Shown one piece after another: positions 39,210 to 47,964 of a stretch of 64,000 bases of DNA. The position numbers and the translations under genes were made by a program. The notes beneath the pieces were generated by a model that saw nothing but the letters and a program-made list of their open reading frames with translations, searched no databases and had not been told where the DNA came from. The stretch covers positions 1 to 64,000 of the forward strand of contig WGME01000006.1 in NCBI GenBank assembly GCA_016125225.1. Reading direction: 5' to 3'. The number at the start of each line of letters is the position of its first letter. Within the stretch, counting starts at the first letter, position 1. The stretch comes from a bacterium (GTDB taxonomy: Bacteria > Planctomycetota > Planctomycetia > Planctomycetales > Planctomycetaceae).

Positions 39210-40799
39210 CTATTCGATTTCGGTAGCTGTGGAACGACCGGTCAGCATCGTTTCGGTGGCTGATCGGCGTGGCAGGCAGACCTGTGTCACCTGCAGAATC
39301 GCAGCGGCTGATGGTGAGATCGCAACCCGCACCCGCTTCGCAGGCACAGGTTGCGGTGAATGATCGAGCTTTACATACAGTGTTGCCGTGCCACGAATCG
39401 GACGCGTCAGATCTTCTCCCGCGTGTAGCGTCAGCGTCTCCACACGAGTGACATGGCTTGGTGACTGTCCCGGTAGACCGGAACGCAGCATATCCAAGGT
39501 CCATTGCCGGTAAGTCTCGCTGAAATTTTGATCATACAATTCCTGCCACGGATCGATTTGCGCGGCCTGATAGCTATGAATGATCTCCGGCCAGGTTTGG
39601 CGACCGGCGGTCTGTAGCCACCAGTAGCAAAAGGTGGCCGACGCCCCTCGTTGTGCCGGGTTACGCCATAACCCGCGGGCTGCCGCATCGGTCACAACCA
39701 GCGGTGCCTGCTCTGTTTGTTCGGCAAAGGCCCGGAGTCTGTCGTCCAGATTCGATGTCGATTGGCCCCCTGCCAATGCGATTTCGGTGGCATGAGCCAA
39801 ACCCTCCGTGAGCCAGTCGGGCAGGGGCCATCGGTCGGTCCCGCAGAGTTCACGGCACCACGAGAACTCGGCTACATGGGTCAATTCGTGCTGCAAAACG
39901 GGCCGAAGTTCTTCCAGTGACTGGGCCGGTCGGATGTAAATCACATCCCACGGTTGGGTCCAGGGGGTGTCGCCCGTCGCGCGAAAGTCTTGCGGTTTGA
40001 CATAAGCTCGCACATCGGGCCCCATTCGGCCGACCCGTTCTGAAATCAGCAAGTTGACGACATTGTCGCGATCCACATCGGGCCACTCTCCCCAATATGC
40101 CCGAATTTCCGGCAGAATCGTTGCGGCGCAGAATTGTCCGAGTGCCTCCGCCCAGGTTTGACTCCGGGCATCGAAGGGTTCGTCGCTCATTCGCCAGACA
40201 CGACAGACTGCATTCGACCAAACCACTTCACAAGTCGCGGTATCGGTCGCATGCAAATCCCAAACGCCCTGATTGCGACCGGGATAGGTGACCTCTCGCG
40301 AGGCGGCAATGGAGTGCGTTACCGCCTCACTGCTCGACCCCGCTGCTCTGAGTCGCCGCAAACTCGAGGTTCCCGAATCAACGGATTCACTTTGGATAGA
40401 AACCACCGATGGGCGATCCGAAAAAACTGTCCAGGCTCTCGCAGAAGAAGTTACAGCCTCATGGGATAAGGCAGGGATGTCGTCGGTCGACACAATCTGG
40501 ACAGGAGTCGATTCCGTGGGTGCCCCAAAGGTGGTGATTACCAGGTACTGCTCGAAGGATTGCGAGGCATCCCGAGACGACTGGCTGACGGTTACTTCAG
40601 CCACCCCGTTTTGAACAATCACATCACGCCAGCCGGAACTCATTGCGTCGCGAGCAGGCAATGCCATACCCGCAGAGGGCACGGACAACAGGAAGGACTG
40701 CGGGTGCGAGATCGTGGGTCCGGCAATGTTCAGCCATACCAGACCGACACCCGAGGTGCACAGTCCCAGCACGGGCCACAGGCTCCGAAGAATCTTCAC
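39210..40799 (-). CDS. Secreted zinc metalloprotease-like protein (HExxH)
   Basis: A 529-residue protein with an N-terminal hydrophobic anchor (about 8-24). A gluzincin-like site reads LQHELTHVAEFSW with WLTEGLAHATE about 25 residues later, the pattern of M1/M30-type and peptidase-MA-like proteins. The region before it is Ser/Thr-rich and probably a spacer. The C-terminus ends in a beta-rich part (RGTATLYVKLDHSP). GTG 40799 has GAGGGGGAAG directly upstream, much stronger than the TTG/ATG alternatives. It is convergent with the gene at 38696 (16 bases). Substrate unknown. Confidence 0.78.
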   Translation of the reverse strand: MKILRSLWPVLGLCTSGVGLVWLNIAGPTISHPQSFLLSVPSAGMALPARDAMSSGWRDVIVQNGVAEVTVSQSSRDASQSFEQYLVITTFGAPTESTPVQIVSTDDIPALSHEAVTSSARAWTVFSDRPSVVSIQSESVDSGTSSLRRLRAAGSSSEAVTHSIAASREVTYPGRNQGVWDLHATDTATCEVVWSNAVCRVWRMSDEPFDARSQTWAEALGQFCAATILPEIRAYWGEWPDVDRDNVVNLLISERVGRMGPDVRAYVKPQDFRATGDTPWTQPWDVIYIRPAQSLEELRPVLQHELTHVAEFSWCRELCGTDRWPLPDWLTEGLAHATEIALAGGQSTSNLDDRLRAFAEQTEQAPLVVTDAAARGLWRNPAQRGASATFCYWWLQTAGRQTWPEIIHSYQAAQIDPWQELYDQNFSETYRQWTLDMLRSGLPGQSPSHVTRVETLTLHAGEDLTRPIRGTATLYVKLDHSPQPVPAKRVRVAISPSAAAILQVTQVCLPRRSATETMLTGRSTATEIE

Positions 40800-41414
40800 A
40801 ATCTTCCCCCTCGGACCAATCGTTACGATCCGTAATCTCCATCGGCGAGATTTGCGAGAGAATGCAGGAAACTTCTCTGTCGCGTGCAGTGGCGATACAG
40901 GAAGAGGCAGGAAACAAAGAACGTATCCTCTTATTCTTCTGTCAGTTACAATCTCACGGAAACAACGTCCGCGAATTGCTGGGGACACCTCGGCCGTGAT
41001 GCCTGGCAGGTTGATTTGGTTCGCCTGTACCAGCCACGCCTGTTGGACGCGTTACGCCGTCCCAAGGTTTTCCCGTCACTCCTGGCAGCCCAAGTCGCCG
41101 AAAACCATCGAAACAGCCGTCTCTGTTGAGAGACGACCCGACTTTTACTGCGCCTCGACTTCCAATCGGGGTGTGGTTGAAGGCAGACCACACGGAGCAA
41201 AGCGGTGTCGACCGCATCAACAGGGAGAATCGGTTCCGTCGATGAATCTGAGGGAATCCAGGGAGGGGCGTAAAATTTTGCTTCAAAGCCGTGTCTGTCA
41301 GCAGCTAGAATCGTAAGTGAATCCGCCTGTCCCGCGTCTGGAATCGCACGTTATCCGACGTATCGATCCGGCGCTTGTCGATGAAACCGAGAATGGCTCG
41401 GGGAGTATCCGCCG
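40800..41414. other. 615-bp divergent intergenic region
   Basis: It separates the protease-like gene from the VWA gene. Several open frames of 80-200 codons cross it but all lack domains and ribosome binding sites. GTCTC-TGTT-GAGAC (near 41115-41130) is a small inverted repeat. It must hold the promoters of both flanking genes; I could not identify either with confidence. Confidence 0.4.
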
Positions 41415-43898
41415 ATGATGCAGCACCTTGTCCGGCACGTGGGCTTGGTCGCCGTGTTCGCAGTCGCTGTCAGTTCCACTGCGGTGGCTGCCAGTATCGA
41501 AGCCCAGACCGCGACCGTCTGGCAACGGGTGAGTTCTGATGGGGAAGCCTATCAGGCCATCATTTTGAAGCCCCGGCAACTGTCCGATGCTGTCACGCCG
41601 CGCATTCATGCCGTCGTGGTTGACACCTCGGCCAGCCAGGTCGGTGAGCACCGTCGTCATGCCTTGGCGGTGGTGACCGAATTGGTGTCTCAACTGCCGG
41701 AAGATCACCTGGTGCGGATCTATGCTCTCGATGTGGAGACGCTGGATCTTTCCGGTGATTTCGCGTCGCCGCGTTCGGCGGAAACCTCAACGGCCTTGCA
41801 AGGTCTCAAGCGCCGGGCTCCGCTGGGTGCTTCTCACCTGCTGAGCGGCTTGACCCATGTTCTGAAAGATCTGCCCGCCAATGTGCCGGCTTCAGTCGTC
41901 TATCTCGGTGATGGCCAATCGACCGCAGAAACTCTGACTGCCGAAGCCGTGGCAAAGTTTGTCGGTCAGGCCCGGAATGCCCGAGTCTCGATTTCCAGCT
42001 ATGGCGTTGGACCGCAGCGAAATCTGCAGTTGCTGGGCACCTTGGCCACCCATACCGGCGGCAATGTGCTGTGCGATTCCTACAACGATGTTGAGACCTA
42101 TGTTTCGACTCAGGGCCACAAACTGGTAGCCGCGTTGACGGGAGCGATCAGCTATCCTTCGGCCTTGCACGTTTCCCCGGAGTCGGTGGCCTTGTTGCCG
42201 GGAACTCCGTTGCCTCTGCGGCTCGACCGTGAAACCGTTTATCTCTCGCATGGCACACTTCCGGCCGATGTCAGTCTGTCGGTCACGATGAACGATGGTC
42301 ATGGCATGACCTGGAAACTTGCCGACCCGGTGGAAGTCTCGGGAACCGCCTTCCTGCCAGCCTATGTTCAACGGGCCGAAGCCGATGCTGGTTTGAACAA
42401 CGGGATGGCCGGATTGAACTTTGCCGCCTGGGCTCAAGACGATTTCGTCGCCGTCCTTGGCCACATGATTGATGAAGGCCGCAACGCCCTGGCTCATCGT
42501 CAACCGCAACAGGCCGCTCAAATTGCTGAGCAAGTGCGACAACTCGACCAGGGTTTGGTTGAAGCCCGGCAGTTGGCTGTCGCCGCGGAACAATTGCAAA
42601 CCCGCATGGTCAGCCTGCAATCCGAACCGGAACCACCCGCTCCCGAAATCACTGACGACACTCCAGCAAATCCGAACCTGCTGTCTGACTACGAACAGCA
42701 ATCCATCGTCCGCTCTCAGAAGCTGCAGCTTACGGTCAGCAAGACCATTGAAGCTGTGCGTGCTTCAGACGAACCCGAATTGTCGATTGACGAATTGAAG
42801 CGCGTGCTGACATCGGTGCGTGCCGCGATCGACGTGAATCCCGAAGACCGGGCTCGCATGATCAAGCAACTCGAAGGCGAGTTGCTGGCGACTACGACCA
42901 GCCTCGAACAACTGCGCCAAAAGCGTGACCGCATGCAACAAAGCCTGGCTCAGCAGGAAGCACAAAAGCGTTTGGCCGAGCAGATGCTGCTGGATGAAGA
43001 ACGCCTCGAAAACCTGATCGACCGGGTACGAGCCCTGATGGAAGAAGGCCGTCACGGTGATGATGCCGCGTATGGCGAAGCTCAAGCCGTGGCGGATGTC
43101 GCTGTTGACTTGCGGCCCGGCGATGGAACGGCCACGGCAGCCCGCTTCGATTCGGAGGCGGCTGAACAACTCCTGCGGGCTTTCCGATTGCGTGCACGTC
43201 GTGCCGACCAGTTCCTGGAAGTTTTGCATCAGGTGGAACTCTCACACATTCCGTTCCCGGATGAACCCCCGATCCGGTTCCCGCCTGCCGCAGTGTGGAA
43301 TGCGTTGTCGCAACGCCGTAAGGCCCGCTACGCTTCAGTCGATCTGAAGAAAAACAGCCCGCAAGAACAACGCATCAGTTCCGAATTGAATTCGCGAACC
43401 GATCTGGCCTTTAACGATGTGGCCCTGAGCGAAGCCATTGACTTCCTGAAGGACTATCACCAGATCCCGATCATCATTGATACCACGGCCCTCGAAGACG
43501 ACGGCATCGATTCCAGCGAACCTGTCTCGATCGAGTTGTCGGGCATCAGCCTGCGAAGTGCCTTGCGGCTGCTCCTCGAACCCAAAGGTTTGACTTACGT
43601 AATCGAAGACGAAGTGATGAAAATCACGACCGAAACCAAGGCCAATGAAACCTTGTCGACACGAGTCTATCCAGTGGCCGACCTGGTGATTCCGATCACC
43701 ACAGCCAGTGGTGGTGGTGCTGGTGGTGGGCAGGGCATCTTCGGTAACCCGTTCGGCCAAGGCGGCGGCGGTGGCGGCGGCTTCGGCGGTGGTGGTGGCG
43801 GCCAAGGTGGTGGCGGCGGCGGCTTCGGCGGCGGCTTCCCGAGCGTGGCCCCGGAAGAAGTGCCGAACCACATCGGCCTCCCCTCAAAAAAAAACTGA
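41415..43898 (+). CDS. VWA-domain protein with coiled coil, STN-like domain and Gly-rich tail
   Basis: An 827-residue exported protein. A signal peptide ends near TAVAA. A von Willebrand A domain follows (HAVVVDTSASQVGEHRR with MIDAS DTSAS; VVYLGDGQST). Next comes a long coiled-coil region (about 350-560), then an STN/secretin-N-like fold (NDVALSEAIDFLKDYHQIPIIID, LSGISLRSALRLLLEPKGLTYV) at about 650-740, and a Gly-rich stretch (about 765-810). The frame closes at TGA 43896-43898 directly after an A9 tract. ATG 41415 has GGGAG nine bases upstream. The next frame (+1) is open for 463 codons from this point and carries coding-like sequence, so the stop may be bypassed or may be an assembly or mutational break. 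Confidence 0.85.
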   Translation: MMQHLVRHVGLVAVFAVAVSSTAVAASIEAQTATVWQRVSSDGEAYQAIILKPRQLSDAVTPRIHAVVVDTSASQVGEHRRHALAVVTELVSQLPEDHLVRIYALDVETLDLSGDFASPRSAETSTALQGLKRRAPLGASHLLSGLTHVLKDLPANVPASVVYLGDGQSTAETLTAEAVAKFVGQARNARVSISSYGVGPQRNLQLLGTLATHTGGNVLCDSYNDVETYVSTQGHKLVAALTGAISYPSALHVSPESVALLPGTPLPLRLDRETVYLSHGTLPADVSLSVTMNDGHGMTWKLADPVEVSGTAFLPAYVQRAEADAGLNNGMAGLNFAAWAQDDFVAVLGHMIDEGRNALAHRQPQQAAQIAEQVRQLDQGLVEARQLAVAAEQLQTRMVSLQSEPEPPAPEITDDTPANPNLLSDYEQQSIVRSQKLQLTVSKTIEAVRASDEPELSIDELKRVLTSVRAAIDVNPEDRARMIKQLEGELLATTTSLEQLRQKRDRMQQSLAQQEAQKRLAEQMLLDEERLENLIDRVRALMEEGRHGDDAAYGEAQAVADVAVDLRPGDGTATAARFDSEAAEQLLRAFRLRARRADQFLEVLHQVELSHIPFPDEPPIRFPPAAVWNALSQRRKARYASVDLKKNSPQEQRISSELNSRTDLAFNDVALSEAIDFLKDYHQIPIIIDTTALEDDGIDSSEPVSIELSGISLRSALRLLLEPKGLTYVIEDEVMKITTETKANETLSTRVYPVADLVIPITTASGGGAGGGQGIFGNPFGQGGGGGGGFGGGGGGQGGGGGGFGGGFPSVAPEEVPNHIGLPSKKN
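43710..43842 (+). repeat. Glycine-codon-rich low-complexity tract
   Basis: A 133-base stretch of GGT/GGC codons interrupted by Gln, Phe and Asn codons. It encodes the Gly-rich linker of the VWA protein between the STN-like domain and the A9 frame break. It is likely to be length-variable. Confidence 0.75.
43886..43894 (+). other. A9 homopolymer at reading-frame junction
   Basis: Nine consecutive A residues end the VWA frame (TCA AAA AAA AAC TGA). Removing one A joins the VWA frame to the downstream frame, giving one open frame to 45276 (about 1286 residues). A tract of nine As is long enough for transcriptional slippage, but also a classic sequencing or mutational error point. Confidence 0.6.
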
Positions 43899-43983
43899 AC
43901 TGACGCTGCCGAGCGATCGCATCGCTCACACGTCTCGCATTCACTCCACAAAACTTCAGATTCCCGCCAGGGAGCCTGAAGTT

Positions 43984-45276
43984 TTGTTGGTTTTAGCCCA
44001 GGCGGAAGCGAATCTGGCAGCCACCCGCTCAACAGTTTCCGATCCAGCCGAGCGCTGGGAGAAGTACTTCGAGTCGAACCAAGTCAGCCCGGCAACGATT
44101 CGGCAACTGGTGAATGACCTGAGTGCCGAGAAAAAAGCGGACGAGGTCATTGCACTGCTGGAGCAAGCGATCATCCGTGGGCAGGGGCAGCCTTGGATGT
44201 ACGAAGTGCTGGCACTCTCAATGGAAATTGCCGGCCGCCCCCGTCCAGAGATCGAACGTGTTTTGCTTTCATCACAGGATCTCACGCCTCCCGACGCCGA
44301 ATCGCTGTTGTTTGTCGCGGCGTATCTGGCGCGCTTCGAGCGATTTTCTCAGGCGATTGAATGCTGTCGCATGGCCATCGAACGCGATAACACCCATCCG
44401 GAACCATATGCCACAGCCTTAAGATATGCTCGCCGGATTCAAGATGACCCGGCTGTGGCTTGGGCAGCGATGGGAGTTTTACGAACGGCATGGCTCTCGC
44501 GAGATGATGCATTGCGGCACGAGGCCCTTCTGGCCATTGCCGATGTTCGAGAGCGATGGCGGAAAGCCGGACAGCTATGGAACCTCGCTGCGTTGGATAT
44601 GAGCCTGCCAGAGGTCCAGCGGATCGATCTTCAATTGCGATTGGAATGGTCTGGCGCTGGCGATCTTGATCTGGAAATCGAGGAGCCATCGGGAACTCTG
44701 TGCTCACGAACCAACCGTTATACACCTGGCGGCGGCATCTATCGGCACGATGGCTCTGGACCACAGGCGGCCCGCTGCTATGACGAATATCTTTGCCCCA
44801 TGGCATGGGCGGGCGAATATCGCATACGTGTGATACACAGTTGGGGCACCATTGTTGGTAAACGGGCCACACTAACCGTGACACGCGATGCGGGAACGCA
44901 GCAAGCCGTGAGTGATGTGATTCCGCTGTCCATCTCTGCCGAAGCGACGGAAGTGCGCGTGACATTGCCCCTCGGACGCAGAGACAAAGTGGCCGCACTC
45001 CCGAAACCTACCGCACCCCAAGCCGGTCGTCCCGTTCGCCGTCCGACAATTCTCCAACAGTTGCAAGTCGGTGGAACGCGCCCGTTCAATGTCGGATCGA
45101 CTCCGGCTATAGGACCTGGCGCCGTGGGGTATCAACCCATCATTCAATTCATCAACGAAGGCGTGACCATGTCCACGCAGGCGGTGATTTCGGGTGATCG
45201 GCGGTATGTCCGCATCACCACATCGCCGGTGTTCAGCAACATTACCGACGTTTTCACGTTCAGCTTCATTCAATGA
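43984..45276 (+). CDS. TPR / YfaP-like (DUF2135) domain protein, possible C-terminal half of the VWA protein
   Basis: A 430-residue frame. The first 180 residues are helical repeats (DEVIALLEQAIIRGQGQPWMYEVLALSMEIA, SQAIECCRMAIERD). The rest is a beta-rich YfaP/DUF2135-like domain (LRLEWSGAGDLDLEIEEPSG, GGGIYRHDG, WAGEYRIRVIHSWGTIVG). There is no ATG. I list TTG 43984 because AGGGAG lies nine bases before it, but the same frame stays open back to the A9 tract at 43885 and has no signal peptide of its own. As a separate product it would lack an export signal, so fusion to the VWA gene through the A9 site is the simpler reading. It ends 28 bases before the convergent tsaD stop. Confidence 0.65.
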   Translation: MLVLAQAEANLAATRSTVSDPAERWEKYFESNQVSPATIRQLVNDLSAEKKADEVIALLEQAIIRGQGQPWMYEVLALSMEIAGRPRPEIERVLLSSQDLTPPDAESLLFVAAYLARFERFSQAIECCRMAIERDNTHPEPYATALRYARRIQDDPAVAWAAMGVLRTAWLSRDDALRHEALLAIADVRERWRKAGQLWNLAALDMSLPEVQRIDLQLRLEWSGAGDLDLEIEEPSGTLCSRTNRYTPGGGIYRHDGSGPQAARCYDEYLCPMAWAGEYRIRVIHSWGTIVGKRATLTVTRDAGTQQAVSDVIPLSISAEATEVRVTLPLGRRDKVAALPKPTAPQAGRPVRRPTILQQLQVGGTRPFNVGSTPAIGPGAVGYQPIIQFINEGVTMSTQAVISGDRRYVRITTSPVFSNITDVFTFSFIQ

Positions 45277-45304
45277 AATACGAGAGGCTGTGCAACACAG
45301 CGGA

Positions 45305-46336
45305 TTATGATCGCATCAATCCCGGGATGACGTCGGTATCAAAGGCGGCCAGCAATCCGCGTTCGTAGTATTCCCAGCCTAAGGCCATCATCGCGGCGTT
45401 GTCGGTGCAGAATTCTCGCGGAGCAAGCACGAGTCGTACACCAAGTCGTGAAACCATTTCCTCTAACGCACTGCGGAATGCCCCATTGGCTGCGACTCCG
45501 CCACCAACGCACAGTGTTCGGCGTCCCGTCTGTTTGAGGGCCTGCTCGCATTTGCCGATCAGCACATCGATGGCTGCCGCTTGAAAGCTTGCCGCCAGGT
45601 CCTGAATTCGAGATGTCGTCAGTTCCGGCACCGGAGTCCGCGATCCCGGCGTGCCACGGGCCGCGTACAGCACCGCCGTTTTCAAACCACTGAAGCTGAA
45701 TCGCAAGGCCGGTTCGTGCAGGAATGTGCGGGCGAACGAAAACGCCGCCGAGTTGCCATCACGAGCCAATCGTTCGATCTGCGGACCACCGGGGTATTCG
45801 AGTCCCAGAATCTGGGCGACTTTATCGAAGGCTTCACCGGCCGCGTCATCAATGGTGCAGCCCAGCAAGTCCATTTCCACAGCCGAACGGCAGTCGAACA
45901 GGTGGGTATGGCCGCCGCTGACCACAAAGCCGATCGCAGGGAAAATGTCTGCACCAGCCGCCATGCGGCACGCATACAAATGCGCGGCGACATGATTGAC
46001 CGTGACCAACGGCACATCGAGCGCCAACGAAAGCGACTTCGCCGCCGTAAGGCCGACCAGCAGCGAGCCCACCAGACCCGGGTGCGTCGCGACGGCGACC
46101 ACACCTACACCAGTCAGAGATATGCCGGCCTGACGAACGGCTTCGTCAATCACAGGCAAAATGCGTTCGAGATGCGCCCGTGAGGCGATCTCAGGAACCA
46201 CACCGCCAAACCGTTCGTGCAACTCGAACTGTGTCGCGACGATGTTGGACAGCACATGTCGATCACGTCGAACAATAGCCGCAGACGTCTCGTCACACGA
46301 TGTCTCAATCGACAGCAGATATTCCGCGTCACCCAT
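45305..46336 (-). CDS. tsaD: tRNA N6-adenosine threonylcarbamoyltransferase
   Basis: A 343-residue TsaD (Kae1/YgjD), which transfers the threonylcarbamoyl group to A37 of ANN-reading tRNAs. Motifs are LLSIETSCDETSAAIV, VPEIASRAHLERILP, TVNHVAAHLYACRM (the HxxxH metal site), GFVVSGGHTHLF and GGGVAANGAFRSAL, and a final Asp in CTDNAAMMALG. Its ATG shares one base with the ctp stop (TGATG), so the two are coupled. Confidence 0.95.
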   Translation of the reverse strand: MGDAEYLLSIETSCDETSAAIVRRDRHVLSNIVATQFELHERFGGVVPEIASRAHLERILPVIDEAVRQAGISLTGVGVVAVATHPGLVGSLLVGLTAAKSLSLALDVPLVTVNHVAAHLYACRMAAGADIFPAIGFVVSGGHTHLFDCRSAVEMDLLGCTIDDAAGEAFDKVAQILGLEYPGGPQIERLARDGNSAAFSFARTFLHEPALRFSFSGLKTAVLYAARGTPGSRTPVPELTTSRIQDLAASFQAAAIDVLIGKCEQALKQTGRRTLCVGGGVAANGAFRSALEEMVSRLGVRLVLAPREFCTDNAAMMALGWEYYERGLLAAFDTDVIPGLMRS

Positions 46337-47796
46337 CAGGCGGCTTGTGCCCGCAAGAACGTCAACAAGGTGCGAATCGGCCAGACAATCGCCGCGGCCC
46401 CAGATGTTGAAGCGGCGGCTGATTTCTTTTCTTCGGCCTTCTCTTCCACGGGTTTCTTTTCGTCGGCCTTGGCTTCACCTTTTGGCTTGGCCATTTCGGC
46501 TTTCAGAAATTCGAGGGCCTTTTCCATCTGCGAGTCTTTGTAGTCGGTTTTCGGCGGGCCATCTTTCTGCCCCAACACATCACGCTCGGCTCGATAATCG
46601 CGATAGTGCTGCATGTCTTCGAAGGTCCACTTCACCTCATAACCTGAATCGGGCGAGACGCCCCATTCGTCGGTTTCCTTCGATTTGGGGAAGCGATGAA
46701 TGTTCTTACCGCTGGGGCGATGGTAGCTAGCGGTGGTCAACTTCAGAGCCGACTTGCCCCCTTCCATCTCGATCACATTCTGCACGCTCCCTTTGCCCCA
46801 GCTCCGTTCACCAACCACGATGGCCCGGTGATGATCCTGCAAGCAGGCGCTGACAATTTCACTCGCGGAAGCGCTATAGCGATTGATGAGCACGGCCATC
46901 GGGAAGCCGGTGAAGGTGCCCGGTTGTTTGGCCTTGATCACCTGTTCTTCGGTGTTACGGCCCTTGGTGCTGACGATCACGCCGTCATCGACGAACATAT
47001 CTGAAATCGCCGCGGCGGCCTGCAGTAAGCCGCCCGGGTTGTACCGGAGATCGAGCACCAACGCCTGCATGCCCTCTTTCTTCAGTTCATTCAGGGCATG
47101 TTCCATTTCGTCGGCACTGTTGCGGCTGAAATGCGTCAAACGGATGTAGCCAATCTTCTGATCGCCCGGCAGCATATATTCCCAGGTGCCATCTTCCTTG
47201 TAACGATCGCCGAGCACCGTGGGAGTTTTAATGATCGCCCGTGTGACATCGACCGTTTCCGGTTTCTCGGCACCGGCATGCAGAATGGTCAGCTTGACCG
47301 GGTCGCCGGGTTTGCCACGCATCATTTTGACGGCGGAGTCCATTTCGGCCCCTTCTTCGAATTCGGCGGTCGGCTTACCATCGATTTCGACGATCTTGTC
47401 GCCCGCGCGAATGCCCGCCGTGTAAGCCGGGGTGCCGGGCAGGGGGGTCATCACCATCAGTTCGCGGGTTTTCGGGTCGAGAGTCACCTGAATCCCGATG
47501 CCACCGAATTCCTGCTCGACGACGGTGTTGAATTCGTTCAGATCTTGCGGATCGATGTACGACGAATAGGGATCGAGTTTAGTGAGCATGCCCCGCAACG
47601 CCGCTTCCACCAATTCCCGGCGAGAGACCTCTTTGACATAGTTCCGATCGATCTGTTCGAAGGTATCAACGAACAGGTTCATCAGTTCGTAATACTCGTC
47701 GTCCTTGTCTTGCTCGGCAGCGGACAACGGCAGCGATAACGCAGTGATCGCCAGGAAACAGAATAGACGCGGCAGAATCCCTCGCCCCATGTGCAT
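46336..47796 (-). CDS. Carboxy-terminal processing protease (peptidase S41)
   Basis: A 486-residue exported protease with a signal peptide ending near LSAAEQ. A PDZ domain (FGGIGIQVTLDPK...GDKIVEIDGKP) is followed by the S41 catalytic domain with LRYNPGGLL, the Ser in RYSASASEIVSA and the Lys in SWGKGSVQNV. The C-terminal 50 residues are Lys/Glu/Ala-rich (KADEKKPVEEKAEEKK) and end in a hydrophobic stretch (IVWPIRTLLTFL). It trims C-termini of envelope proteins. I used ATG 47796 (GGGGG upstream); a second ATG lies six bases on. Confidence 0.93.
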   Translation of the reverse strand: MHMGRGILPRLFCFLAITALSLPLSAAEQDKDDEYYELMNLFVDTFEQIDRNYVKEVSRRELVEAALRGMLTKLDPYSSYIDPQDLNEFNTVVEQEFGGIGIQVTLDPKTRELMVMTPLPGTPAYTAGIRAGDKIVEIDGKPTAEFEEGAEMDSAVKMMRGKPGDPVKLTILHAGAEKPETVDVTRAIIKTPTVLGDRYKEDGTWEYMLPGDQKIGYIRLTHFSRNSADEMEHALNELKKEGMQALVLDLRYNPGGLLQAAAAISDMFVDDGVIVSTKGRNTEEQVIKAKQPGTFTGFPMAVLINRYSASASEIVSACLQDHHRAIVVGERSWGKGSVQNVIEMEGGKSALKLTTASYHRPSGKNIHRFPKSKETDEWGVSPDSGYEVKWTFEDMQHYRDYRAERDVLGQKDGPPKTDYKDSQMEKALEFLKAEMAKPKGEAKADEKKPVEEKAEEKKSAAASTSGAAAIVWPIRTLLTFLRAQAA

Positions 47797-47964
47797 ATCA
47801 GCCCCCGGATAAGTGGAACCCCGGTGAATCATCCCTACATAGATGACCGCAGAAACCCATCGATGAAGATTTCTGCATCATCATGACTCTAGGCATTTTA
47901 CGGACTTACGACAAGGGGCGTTGGTGAATTCGTCAGCTTTCACGGATGTCTCGCCCCCGCATCA

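Noticed and set aside
40714-41316. 200-codon plus-strand frame upstream of the VWA gene
   Set aside because: Overlaps the start of the antisense protease-like gene, lacks a ribosome binding site and any domain.
43886-43898. A_AAA_AAC slippery heptamer before the VWA stop
   Set aside because: It is a canonical -1 site, but a -1 shift here reads CTG AAC TGA and ends at once. The downstream domain is in the +1 frame, so -1 ribosomal shifting does not explain it.
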